Counted from the first letter of the stretch, positions 1 to 5,754 are shown. The stretch is 9,284 nucleotides of DNA from Gracilibacteraceae bacterium (GCA_031274335.1 JAISQG010000254.1:1-9284), one strand, 5' to 3'. Numbers and translations are program-made. Notes: generated by a model not told the origin, from the sequence alone.

Positions 1-46
1 TGGACGCGTACTCGTTTCTAAGCGAAGTAGAGGGTTTTATCAGCAA
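1..46 (-). CDS. Start of a probable Phd/YefM-family antitoxin (partial, runs off the left edge)
   Basis: Reading leftward from a TTG codon at 46-44, the minus strand is open to the window edge and gives MLIKPSTSLRNEYAS. From memory of the family, the I-[KR]-P-S-x-x-L-R-N-x-Y pattern matches the first residues of Phd/YefM antitoxins, which bind the operator of their own toxin-antitoxin operon and neutralise a RelE- or Doc-type toxin. The start is TTG because AAGGTGG (60-54) lies 7 nt upstream and an in-frame TAA lies about 30 nt upstream, with no ATG or GTG between. A promoter and an AT palindrome precede it, as expected for an autoregulated antitoxin gene. Only 15 residues are visible, so the family call rests on one short motif; the rest of the gene and any toxin lie outside the window. 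Confidence 0.45.
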   Translation of the reverse strand, partial: MLIKPSTSLRNEYAS

Positions 47-77
47 TGCGGCACCACCTTCGATAATATTTTATACG

Positions 78-92
78 AATTATATCATAATT
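78..92. promoter_or_regulatory. AT-rich inverted repeat over the -10 box (possible operator)
   Basis: AATTAT (78-83) and ATAATT (87-92) form a perfect 6-bp inverted repeat with a 3-nt centre. It covers the TATAAT box at 79-84. Toxin-antitoxin operons are commonly repressed by their antitoxin at short palindromes in this position. AT-rich palindromes also arise by chance, so this is only suggestive. Confidence 0.3.
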
Positions 93-107
93 ATTCCGCA
101 GAGGCAA
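79..107 (-). promoter_or_regulatory. Predicted promoter for the gene leaving the left edge
   Basis: On the minus strand TTGCCT (107-102) is followed after exactly 17 nt by TATAAT (84-79). The -10 box is a perfect match and the -35 box matches 4 of 6. It would start transcription near position 72, about 26 nt before the proposed TTG start at 46. The location fits the partial gene at the edge and lies downstream of the permease gene that ends at 202. Confidence 0.5.
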
Positions 108-201
108 GCGACGCTGGCGTAGCCGGTGCAGCCATTGGCCGCCCGCTCATAGAATTAAGCGGATTGTTAAAAAGGACTGCCTCCGCAAGTATGCTCTTTA
201 A
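108..201. other. Short intergenic gap after the exporter operon
   Basis: No gene is supported here. A 6-bp stem with one G-T pair and a 3-nt loop (128-142) is present, but it has no following T run on either strand, so a Rho-independent terminator cannot be claimed. A second weak element on the minus strand, GGA-N5-TCC followed by TTTTT just after the permease stop, has only a 3-bp stem. Confidence 0.4.
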
Positions 202-912
202 TTACACAATTTTCCGTAAAAACAGCCTTGTAAAAATTGCCGTCCACAATCCGCACATCACGACTCCGGCCACAAGCGAAAACAGACTTGCGCCGCTTCG
301 CAGAATTTCCCCAATCCAATAGGAAGGCAGAAACGCCGCAAGATAGCTGTACGGCGCAGGCGCGAACCAGACCATGGCAAGTCCTAACAGACTGATTCCC
401 ATCAACTTGGACAACGCAAGTCCTTCGACACGATTCTGGGCGAGTGCAACCACCATCATCGCCAAAAACGCGCCCGATAAGGCGCTGACGAGTGAAGCGA
501 ACAATATTCCGGTTGCGTTCGGACTTGAAATATTAAGCGAAAAAACCGCGATAAGCGTTGCGACGAACGCCCATATCATCGGAACGCCGACACGCGCCGC
601 CGGATACGAAGCTCCCGCCGCAGGCGTTACCTGATAAAACGCGCTTATTCCCTCGTCGCGCTCTTCAAGCATCATAAACGCGGAAATCATTGCGGTGAGC
701 ATTGGCGTTATGCAAATGAGCATCCCGTCGACGAGTCCGTACCAAGGTAACAGCGAGAACGAAAAGCGTTCGCTCAATATGCCATTTGCGAACGGCAGGG
801 CAAATTTGAACGCCAAACCCGCCAAAAACGGCGCGAAAATCAACAAGAGCAACATACCGTCTTTCGACATTTGCCTAAGCCCGATTTGAAACAATTTTAA
901 TGTATGAGCCAC
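202..912 (-). CDS. ABC-2 type transporter permease, second subunit of the TetR-linked exporter
   Basis: The protein is 236 residues with about six hydrophobic segments and should be one of two membrane subunits of an ABC exporter energised by the ATPase at 1598-2452. Segments begin near residues 20, 50, 100, 130, 165 and 205. A cytoplasmic stretch with the pattern MMLEERDEG followed by a proline-containing helix resembles the LLEKGEG stretch of the neighbouring permease, so the two look like diverged partners. The start is GTG at 912, preceded 7 nt upstream by GGGGAG; it overlaps the upstream permease by 16 bp. A longer open frame continues to 1227, but that part is soluble, arginine-rich and entirely inside the upstream gene, so it is rejected. 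An internal ATG 14 codons downstream is possible. The substrate cannot be read from the sequence. Confidence 0.82.
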   Translation of the reverse strand: MAHTLKLFQIGLRQMSKDGMLLLLIFAPFLAGLAFKFALPFANGILSERFSFSLLPWYGLVDGMLICITPMLTAMISAFMMLEERDEGISAFYQVTPAAGASYPAARVGVPMIWAFVATLIAVFSLNISSPNATGILFASLVSALSGAFLAMMVVALAQNRVEGLALSKLMGISLLGLAMVWFAPAPYSYLAAFLPSYWIGEILRSGASLFSLVAGVVMCGLWTAIFTRLFLRKIV

Positions 913-1601
913 ACTTTTTCTCCCCTCATCGCTGCCGGTATACGCGCGTTTGCCACGAAAAGCGTGAGCGCAAGCCAGATGAGCAGTATAGTCCACGGCA
1001 GTATCCCGCCATCGCGGGCATAGCCGATTGAATGTCCGATAATCCGCCATAACGCGGTTCCCGGAAACAGTTCCAAAACAGGGTGCGTTATTCCGAATGC
1101 GCCAAGAATCGGCGGAACGGTGAACAGCACGGCGGGAGGCGTCGCAATCAGCATATAGTGGTTGACGCTTAGAGCATAGGACGCGACAATCAAGCCTATG
1201 GCGGTGAAAATCATCGAACCGGCGCACACACCTATCGTCAACTGCAAATAATCAGCCGTCCCGCGAAATACCGCCAAAACAATCATATCAGCCGACAAGA
1301 CCGATATAAACACCAGCGACATGGTCTTTGACACAATGTATTCAAGCGGGCGAAGCGGGGAAATCCGCCAAAATTCGTGCAAGCCCTCGCCTTTTTCTAA
1401 TAGCCATATCCCGCCGATGAAGAACATGCCAAGCGTCGCGGGGTCGGTCAGCACGACGACAGACGAGGCGGCTTGCTTGTATTCGGCAGGGCAAACGGTC
1501 AGCACAATCGCGTAAATTACGCTTATGAACATATACAGAAAGTAGAACCCATACCTGAACTGGTAGCGAATATCGTTTTTCAGAGCGGAAAGAAATCTCA
1601 C
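897..1601 (-). CDS. ABC-2 type transporter permease, first subunit of the TetR-linked exporter
   Basis: This 234-residue protein has an amphipathic cationic N-terminus (MRFLSALKNDIRYQFRYG), a first membrane segment at about 18-38 and some five more, typical of a small ABC-2 exporter permease. Between segments two and three lies a loop with LLEKGEG and W-x-I-S-P-L-R-P, the kind of coupling region that contacts the ATPase. As I remember them, similar Clostridia proteins carry the database name fluoroquinolone export permease, after the Mycobacterium Rv2686c-Rv2688c system; that name should not be taken as proof of substrate. The start is GTG at 1601 with GGAGGAG 6 nt upstream, overlapping the ATPase stop as GTGA, which implies translational coupling. 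It is the third gene of the operon after the repressor and ATPase. Confidence 0.85.
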   Translation of the reverse strand: MRFLSALKNDIRYQFRYGFYFLYMFISVIYAIVLTVCPAEYKQAASSVVVLTDPATLGMFFIGGIWLLEKGEGLHEFWRISPLRPLEYIVSKTMSLVFISVLSADMIVLAVFRGTADYLQLTIGVCAGSMIFTAIGLIVASYALSVNHYMLIATPPAVLFTVPPILGAFGITHPVLELFPGTALWRIIGHSIGYARDGGILPWTILLIWLALTLFVANARIPAAMRGEKVWLIH

Positions 1602-2452
1602 GACAAACTCCTCCCCGTCAGCGTGATAAACACGTCCTCAAGCGTCTTTTCTTGGGAGTGTACGCTTTTAAGCGTTCCCATGTCCAGCGCGGCCCGAAAC
1701 GCGGTTTCCGCGCCCAATTCTGCTAACAGGCAGGCATGCCGCGATTCTTCCCCTTTTTCGGTAAAGCTGTACTCAACCCGCGTGTCCGTGCCGCTTTCGC
1801 GCAAGGCGCGCGGCGTGTCAATCGTCTTGATTTTTCCGTCAACAATGAACGCCACCCTGTCGCAAAGCTCCTCCGCGTCGTGCATATTGTGCGTAGTCAG
1901 AATAATCGTTTTGCCCGCCGTTTTTTGCTCCAAAACCATATCCTTGATAATCCGCGCGTTTGCGGGGTCAAGCCCGCTCGTCGGTTCGTCCAAAAACAGC
2001 AATTCCGGGTTGTGCAGCAGGCAGCGCACAAAACCCAGACGCATTTTCATTCCCTTGGAATAATTTGACACTCTCTTGTTCGCGTCATCCCGCAAACCCA
2101 CTCTTTCAAGCAAAGGCGCGGGGTCGGAGGTTCCCGCTGCGTATAGCGAGGAGAAGTATTTCAAATTTTGCAGTGCGGTGAACTTCCCGTAAAAGTTGGG
2201 AAACTCAAAATCAACTCCTATCTTCTCGTAATAGTCGTTTTTCCTGTTTCTAACCTCAATATCGAGAGCGCGGGCGCTCCCGCGGTACTCGCGTAAAACG
2301 CCTGTCAATATCTTTTGCAGAGTGCTTTTCCCCGCGCCGGACGGACCGAGGAAGCCGAATATCTCGCCCTGCTTCACGTCAAAACTCACTCCTTGTATCG
2401 TGTCGGTTTTCGCGTTCGGATATTTCAGGCAAACGTCTGTGACGCTAATCAT
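1598..2452 (-). CDS. ABC transporter ATP-binding protein of the TetR-linked exporter
   Basis: This is a 284-residue cytoplasmic ATPase that would power export through the two permeases downstream. Visible motifs in order are Walker A GPSGAGKST (36-44), a Q-loop position occupied by Glu (F-E, 82-83), a signature of the form YSKGM in place of LSGGQ (about 131-135), Walker B with FLDEPTSGLD (about 153-162) and the switch histidine in TTHNM (188). The C-terminal 70 residues form the accessory region usual for DrrA/BcrA-type drug and lantibiotic exporters. I chose ATG at 2452 because GAGGG (2463-2459) is 6 nt upstream of it, whereas the ATG two codons earlier (2458) directly abuts that site. The gene overlaps the end of the repressor gene, and its stop overlaps the next start as GTGA, consistent with one polycistronic message. 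Confidence 0.92.
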   Translation of the reverse strand: MISVTDVCLKYPNAKTDTIQGVSFDVKQGEIFGFLGPSGAGKSTLQKILTGVLREYRGSARALDIEVRNRKNDYYEKIGVDFEFPNFYGKFTALQNLKYFSSLYAAGTSDPAPLLERVGLRDDANKRVSNYSKGMKMRLGFVRCLLHNPELLFLDEPTSGLDPANARIIKDMVLEQKTAGKTIILTTHNMHDAEELCDRVAFIVDGKIKTIDTPRALRESGTDTRVEYSFTEKGEESRHACLLAELGAETAFRAALDMGTLKSVHSQEKTLEDVFITLTGRSLS

Positions 2453-3041
2453 TTTCATCCCTCACAATCCCCCGAATAACGCCGTCAAGGATGATGTCCG
2501 TAACAGCACGGCCGTCCGCGTCGTCTTCCCGCTCAAGAGTGATGACGGCAATTGCCGCCGCCTGCAATGCCTTTGCGGCCAGTTCAAGGTCACATTTGAA
2601 GCGAACGCCATATTCCTGCAATTTAACGAGATTTTGCTTGTCGTCCTTTATATGCGCTTCAATGATCTCACGGGGCAGTTTTCGATAGAGATAATCCATT
2701 TCAACCCTGTTGGTTTGCCTGAGCATTGGATACCGCTGCATTCGATCAAACAGCCAGAGGAAGCACCGCTTTACAAACTCGACAGCGGGCAACGCGCGGT
2801 TTTCATCTAAATATGCCTCCATATCCCGCCACATTTCCGCTTGAAGTCTGCCCGTAATGTCCATATACAAATGCTCTTTGTTCTGATAAAAGGCGTAAAA
2901 CGAACCTTTTGCGATACCCGCAGCCCCTACTAAATCGTCCACCGTGACCTTTTTTATCCCGTGAGCGATAAACAAGCGCTCCCCCTCGGCGTGGAGCCTG
3001 TCTTTTATCATCGCCTTCTCGCCGTCGCTGAATTTTGGCAT
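2445..3041 (-). CDS. TetR/AcrR-family transcriptional repressor
   Basis: The protein is 198 residues, the usual size for this family. Residues 10-60 form the N-terminal DNA-binding domain, with the helix-turn-helix at about 33-52 (TVDDLVGAAGIAKGSFYAFY) and the family-typical N-K-E-x-L-Y following it. The rest is a helical ligand-binding and dimerisation domain with no recognisable specificity. It is the first gene of an exporter operon and overlaps the ATPase gene by a few codons, so the likely job is ligand-relieved repression of its own operon. The ATG at 3041 is preceded by GGAGG (3053-3049) at 7 nt. A promoter and a long inverted repeat directly upstream support autoregulation. The inducing compound is unknown. 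Confidence 0.92.
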   Translation of the reverse strand: MPKFSDGEKAMIKDRLHAEGERLFIAHGIKKVTVDDLVGAAGIAKGSFYAFYQNKEHLYMDITGRLQAEMWRDMEAYLDENRALPAVEFVKRCFLWLFDRMQRYPMLRQTNRVEMDYLYRKLPREIIEAHIKDDKQNLVKLQEYGVRFKCDLELAAKALQAAAIAVITLEREDDADGRAVTDIILDGVIRGIVRDEND

Positions 3042-3056
3042 GGCCTAACCTCCAAA

Positions 3057-3089
3057 CAATATGACTAAAATTCTATGTTGGTCATATTG
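3057..3089. promoter_or_regulatory. Probable operator of the TetR-family repressor
   Basis: CAATATGAC (3057-3065) is repeated exactly in inverted orientation as GTCATATTG (3081-3089), a perfect 9-bp inverted repeat with a 15-nt spacer. It lies directly downstream of the -10 box of the repressor promoter and covers the expected transcription start, between promoter and ribosome site. That is where a TetR-type protein would block its own operon. The 33-bp extent is long for a single dimer and is more like sites bound by two dimers, as known for QacR. Confidence 0.8.
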
Positions 3090-3117
3090 ATTATAACACG
3101 CCATTCCGGGAAGTCAA
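3090..3117 (-). promoter_or_regulatory. Promoter of the TetR-exporter operon
   Basis: TTGACT (3117-3112) and TATAAT (3095-3090) on the minus strand are separated by 16 nt: five of six and six of six matches to the sigma-70/SigA consensus. Transcription would begin inside the adjacent inverted repeat at about 3083 and give a short leader before the GGAGG and ATG at 3041. Confidence 0.8.
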
Positions 3118-3187
3118 GCTGTTTGCGAAAAAACATCTGACAAAATAAAAACAATAAAGAATTATTGAATTGAAACAGGAGAAAATT
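3118..3187. other. AT-rich stretch upstream of the repressor promoter
   Basis: This stretch of about 70 bp is strongly A+T rich and contains no gene. CTGACA at 3137-3142 could be a plus-strand -35 element for the short reading frame at 3188, but no convincing -10 box lies 16-18 nt downstream. No terminator for the glycosyltransferase operon, which points into this stretch, is evident; only a 4-bp AGAA/TTCT stem near 3202-3214 followed on the minus strand by TTTTT is present. Confidence 0.35.
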
Positions 3188-3241
3188 ATGTACAAAAACC
3201 AGAAGGAGATTCTAACCCAACCCCTAACCCCTAACCCCTAA
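3188..3241 (+). pseudogene. Orphan 17-codon reading frame with a good ribosome site, possible gene remnant
   Basis: AGGAG (3176-3180) is followed after 7 nt by ATG at 3188. The frame reads MYKNQKEILTQPLTPNP and stops at TAA (3239-3241). The first eight or nine codons are ordinary sequence, while the last eight come from the heptamer array, which supplies the stop. This looks like the 5' end of a plus-strand gene, divergent from the TetR gene, whose body has been lost or replaced at the array. It could instead be a chance ATG after a purine run. No function can be assigned. Confidence 0.3.
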
Positions 3242-3259
3242 CCCCTAACCCCTAACCCT
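3212..3259. repeat. Heptamer array AACCCCT (G-strand GGGGTTA on the minus strand)
   Basis: Five perfect tandem AACCCCT units occupy 3219-3253, flanked by degenerate units (CTAACCC at 3212 and AACCCT at 3254-3259). The minus strand therefore carries repeated GGGG runs separated by TTA, a sequence able to form a G-quadruplex in DNA or in the minus-strand transcript. The array supplies the stop codon and last four codons of the glycosyltransferase gene. Because 7 is not a multiple of 3, a TAG appears in every minus-strand frame within three units. It resembles telomeric repeats in composition only; nothing else suggests a telomere. Confidence 0.9.
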
Positions 3260-4276
3260 TTCCGCTGTGGAAAAATCCAACACGGCCTGCGTTCCGTCCG
3301 CCTGCCTTTGCAGGAAAAACTTCACGTCAAAAGGATCCGCGGCGCTGTGGGCGGGATGGCCGGGGCGGAAAAACGAAGCATTTTTCTGAAAAAAGGAAAT
3401 TAAATCCAGATATTGCCGCAGATCCGCTTCCGTGGCCGGCCCGCCTCTTTCGCCGTATTGCGTCAGCGTGCGCGCCAGGCGGTTAAAGGCGTCCGTCATG
3501 GCCGCCTGTTGGCCGAAGTCCGCCGCCCGCGCGAAAAGAGCCGCCTCATGGGCGGCGCGTTCCAGGAGCAACGCGGCTCCCGCGCTTTGAGAGATGCCGC
3601 CCGCACGCGTAAGGTAGAGGTAAAGCCGCGGGCTCAGGAGGCGCAGGCGGTCAAGGCGTGAAGCCAGATCCATATAAAAATAGCTGTCCTCCATGCGCGG
3701 GCGTGCCGGAAAGGAGAGGTCGCGGCAGACATCCGCGCGCAGGAGCAGCGTCCAAAGCGAATTGTCCAGCAGATTGCTGCTCAAATAGCGCAAAATATCC
3801 GGGCCGGCTATATCCTGCTCCGCGTAGCGGTACTGCGAGGTTTGCAGCGCCGGCCAGCGGCGCAGCGCCTCGTTTTCGCTCGCCGGGCCGGGCGGAGCAA
3901 AAGAAGCGGCCGGCAGGATGAAAGCGCCGCATTTGACGGCGGCCAGCCCGTCCCGCTCAGCGGCGGCGTAGAGGGTGGCATAAAGCTCCGGCAACGCGTA
4001 ATCATCGCTGTCGGCAAAACCGATATACTCCCCGGCGGCGGCGGCAAGTCCGGCGTTGCGGGCCGGGCCGGGGCCGCGATTTTCCTGGTGCAGGACGCGC
4101 ACCCGGCTGTCCCGCGCGGCCCAGGCGTCGCAAAGCGCGGGGGAATCGTCGGTCGAGCCGTCGTCAATGAGGATGAGTTCCAAGTCGTCCAGCGTCTGGG
4201 CCAGAACGCTCCCCACGGACCGGCCGAGAAAAGGCGCGGCGTCGCGCACCGGCATGATCACACTGACACGGGGCAT
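3245..4276 (-). CDS. Family 2 (GT-A fold) glycosyltransferase
   Basis: The protein is 343 residues and cytosolic, with no membrane segment. It should transfer a sugar from a nucleotide-sugar donor to a cell-surface glycan or lipid acceptor. The GT2 pattern is clear: VSVIMPVRD (4-12) at the first strand, LIDDGSTDDS (36-45) for nucleotide binding, RGPGPARNAGL (67-77), the metal-binding D-S-D (89-91) and a catalytic-base E-D (196-197) in RMEDSYFYMD. The C-terminal third is helical and not diagnostic. ATG at 4276 has GTGAGG about 5 nt upstream; the site overlaps the stop of the previous gene 7 nt away, so the three genes form an operon. The last four codons (RVRG) and the TAG stop lie in a heptamer array, so the native C-terminus may have been altered. 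Donor and acceptor are unknown. Base composition is markedly G+C rich. Confidence 0.88.
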   Translation of the reverse strand: MPRVSVIMPVRDAAPFLGRSVGSVLAQTLDDLELILIDDGSTDDSPALCDAWAARDSRVRVLHQENRGPGPARNAGLAAAAGEYIGFADSDDYALPELYATLYAAAERDGLAAVKCGAFILPAASFAPPGPASENEALRRWPALQTSQYRYAEQDIAGPDILRYLSSNLLDNSLWTLLLRADVCRDLSFPARPRMEDSYFYMDLASRLDRLRLLSPRLYLYLTRAGGISQSAGAALLLERAAHEAALFARAADFGQQAAMTDAFNRLARTLTQYGERGGPATEADLRQYLDLISFFQKNASFFRPGHPAHSAADPFDVKFFLQRQADGTQAVLDFSTAERVRG

Positions 4277-4283
4277 GAGTGCC

Positions 4284-5189
4284 TCACTTCATTTCATAGC
4301 GCACGCGGTCTTTCAGCATCTCAAACGGTTCGCTGCGCGTCAAGCCATTTTCGTATGTGACATCGATAAAAACCGAAATATCGTTCACGACGGCGGCATC
4401 CGGCAGGGACCAGGCTGTGCTCCAGGTGCCGGCCGCGTTGTGATCCTCGGCAAAGCCGATTGATTCCGAGACCGCGCCCGCGCTTTCCGCACGCAATTCC
4501 ACTTTGACCGGCCGCATTTCCGGCAGCGGCACATTCTGGCTGACCAGGACAAAAATGGTGAAATCCACCGCATTGGACCCGCTGGCGAATGTGACCTTCA
4601 AATCCGTGCTCCAGCGCGGCAGTCCGTAAACATTATAGGGGATAAGCGCCGTATCGCTGGAAATTTCCATGCCGCCGCGCGAAGCCACCATATACTCGTA
4701 TTCATAAAACGGCGACAGGAGAATCCGGGTGGAGTATTCCAGTCCCTGCACAAGCCGCAGCTCTTCCTCGGCCCACTCGGCATCTCCTTTGGGCCGGAAA
4801 AGAATGAAGATGGTTTCCTTTTCGCCCAGGCGGCTGAGGGTCACATTCACGTTGACCGCCATGTTCTCCTGCCGCGAGTTGTCCTTGTCGAGCAGGAAAA
4901 CGCACTCCTGCAGCCAGCGCTGTTCGCGCGCGATACTGTTAATGGTCTGGTTCATTTCCGCCATTTCCGTCTGCAGGCTTTCGAGCAAGTCGCGGTTAGA
5001 TGGCGCCGGCGCCGCTTCCCTCAATTCCCGGACGGAGAGCCAGATGAAAACCTGAAAGCAGAGAGAGAGAAGCAGAAGGGCGATAACCGGAATAATCCAC
5101 TTTTTCACGGAGACGGCCTTTCCGGAACCGCGCGGGGAATCATCCTGGCCGGCCTGACCGCCGCCGGCATCCTTCACGGGGGCGCTCAT
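4284..5189 (-). CDS. Unrecognised single-pass membrane protein with coiled coil and extracytoplasmic domain
   Basis: I do not recognise this 301-residue protein. Residues 1-30 are a Gly/Ser/charged cytoplasmic tail ending in KK; residues 31-53 form one strong membrane segment; residues 54-95 are a charged, heptad-like stretch likely to be a coiled coil (LLESLQTEMAEMNQTINSI). From about 108 to the end, alternating hydrophobic strands suggest a beta-rich domain outside the membrane. The topology is that of an anchored surface protein, with no lipobox and no cleavage site. Its ATG overlaps the stop of the MTH1187 gene as ATGA, and the ribosome site is weak, which indicates coupled translation. 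The glycosyltransferase follows after 7 nt. Context suggests a link to the cell envelope, but no activity can be assigned. The open frame, membrane segment and operon position make it a real gene. Confidence 0.8.
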   Translation of the reverse strand: MSAPVKDAGGGQAGQDDSPRGSGKAVSVKKWIIPVIALLLLSLCFQVFIWLSVRELREAAPAPSNRDLLESLQTEMAEMNQTINSIAREQRWLQECVFLLDKDNSRQENMAVNVNVTLSRLGEKETIFILFRPKGDAEWAEEELRLVQGLEYSTRILLSPFYEYEYMVASRGGMEISSDTALIPYNVYGLPRWSTDLKVTFASGSNAVDFTIFVLVSQNVPLPEMRPVKVELRAESAGAVSESIGFAEDHNAAGTWSTAWSLPDAAVVNDISVFIDVTYENGLTRSEPFEMLKDRVRYEMK

Positions 5190-5488
5190 GCTTCGAGCTT
5201 GCTGTTGACAGAGGCCAGTTTGGCTTCCATCGTGCCTTTTTTGTCGCGGCGGTCATCGATTTTAATGGTCGTGACCAGGCGCTCCACCCCGGCGGCAAAA
5301 ACAGCTTCCTGCATATCGCGGACAGCGCTCAGCACCTCGTCCAGATCTCCTTCCAAAGTCGTGAACATCGGGCCGAGCTCGCGTTTGATGCCGGGCCGAT
5401 TCACGACGGCTTTTTCCGCGGCCGCCACGTACCGGCTGACACTTGTTCCTTTGCCCAGCGGAACCATATTGACTGCAACGATCGCCAT
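5186..5488 (-). CDS. MTH1187-family thiamine-binding protein
   Basis: The protein is 100 residues, the normal full length for the thiamine_BP (DUF77) family of ferredoxin-like fold proteins that bind thiamine or related pyrimidines in the cytoplasm. The start MAIVAVNMVPLGKGTSVSRYVA matches the family opening with its P-L-G-x-G-T-S-V-S block, and GPMFTTLEGDLDEVL (39-53) and KIDDRRDKK (76-84) match later conserved parts. ATG at 5488 is preceded by GGAGG (5499-5495) at 6 nt. It is the first gene of the three-gene operon and sits behind an exactly consensus promoter with a leader of about 40 nt. That leader is too short for a TPP riboswitch, so thiamine-dependent control is not apparent. No other thiamine gene is nearby. 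Confidence 0.9.
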   Translation of the reverse strand: MAIVAVNMVPLGKGTSVSRYVAAAEKAVVNRPGIKRELGPMFTTLEGDLDEVLSAVRDMQEAVFAAGVERLVTTIKIDDRRDKKGTMEAKLASVNSKLEA

Positions 5489-5529
5489 ATATTTCCTCCC
5501 AAACAGATGCGCGTTTATCTATTACGGTT

Positions 5530-5558
5530 ATTATAATGCTCCGAACGGTGTTTGTCAA
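5530..5558 (-). promoter_or_regulatory. Consensus promoter of the MTH1187-membrane protein-glycosyltransferase operon
   Basis: TTGACA (5558-5553), a 17-nt spacer and TATAAT (5535-5530) on the minus strand match the housekeeping consensus at all 12 positions with ideal spacing. No operator-like repeat is visible between it and the ATG at 5488, so strong constitutive expression is the simplest reading. Confidence 0.88.
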
Positions 5559-5570
5559 TCAGCTTGGGTC

Positions 5571-5640
5571 GTGGGTAGTGGGTAGTGGGTAGTGGGTAGG
5601 GTAGGGGGGTAGGGGTTAGTGGGTAGGGTAGGGGTTAGGG
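5571..5640. repeat. G-rich heptamer array (GTGGGTA, then GGGTA/GGGGTTA variants)
   Basis: Four perfect GTGGGTA units fill 5571-5598, followed by degenerate GGGTA, GGGGGGTA, GGGGTTA, GTGGGTA and GGGGTTAGGG units to 5640. G runs are on the plus strand, the opposite orientation to the array at 3212-3259, and the TAGGGGTTA words are shared with it. At least eight runs of three or more Gs give strong G-quadruplex potential. It sits between two divergent promoters (5530-5558 minus, 5678-5706 plus). Confidence 0.9.
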
Positions 5641-5677
5641 CTTCCGGCGGAGCAAGCGAAAGCGCGGATTGAAAAAT

Positions 5678-5706
5678 TTGACAATCGGCCAGAATGAATA
5701 TAAAAT
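5678..5706 (+). promoter_or_regulatory. Promoter of the CopZ-like gene
   Basis: TTGACA (5678-5683), a 17-nt spacer and TAAAAT (5701-5706) match 11 of 12 consensus positions. Transcription would start about 40 nt before the ATG at 5755. I see no CopY-type TACAnnTGTA box or GC-rich CsoR-type palindrome overlapping it, so copper control is not shown by the sequence. Confidence 0.8.
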
Positions 5707-5754
5707 AATAGTAAACAGTTCCGCAACTCATTATAAATTAGGGAGGGACCGATT

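Noticed and set aside
47..60. Minus-strand AAGGTGGTGCCGCA resembles the T-box core AGGGTGGNACCGCG
   Set aside because: No stem I, specifier loop or AGTGA motif is seen upstream, a promoter lies only about 20 nt upstream, and the stretch is better explained as a ribosome site before a TTG start.
128..142. Rho-independent terminator after the exporter operon
   Set aside because: The stem is 6 bp with a G-T pair and is not followed by a T run on either strand.
913..1227. N-terminal extension of the second permease frame to 1227
   Set aside because: It lies wholly inside the first permease gene, reads as arginine-rich soluble sequence unlike any permease, and the GTG at 912 has a well-placed GGGGAG.
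3212..3259. CRISPR array or telomere at the heptamer repeats (also 5571-5640)
   Set aside because: The units are contiguous 7-mers with no spacers and lie internally between ordinary genes, so neither interpretation fits; they are simple tandem repeats.
3842..4360. Plus-strand 172-codon open frame opposite the glycosyltransferase gene
   Set aside because: It mirrors a G+C-rich gene with clear GT2 motifs; the product is Gly/Arg/Ala-rich without a domain. Other open frames here (3651-3932, 3808-4167, 4056-4463) are rejected for the same reason.
5489..5529. TPP riboswitch in front of the thiamine-binding gene
   Set aside because: The leader from the consensus promoter is only about 40 nt, and no thi-box sequence such as CTGAGA is present there.
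3245..5640. Transposon or insertion sequence bounded by the two arrays
   Set aside because: No transposase, recombinase or terminal inverted repeat other than the simple heptamers is present, so mobility is not supported.
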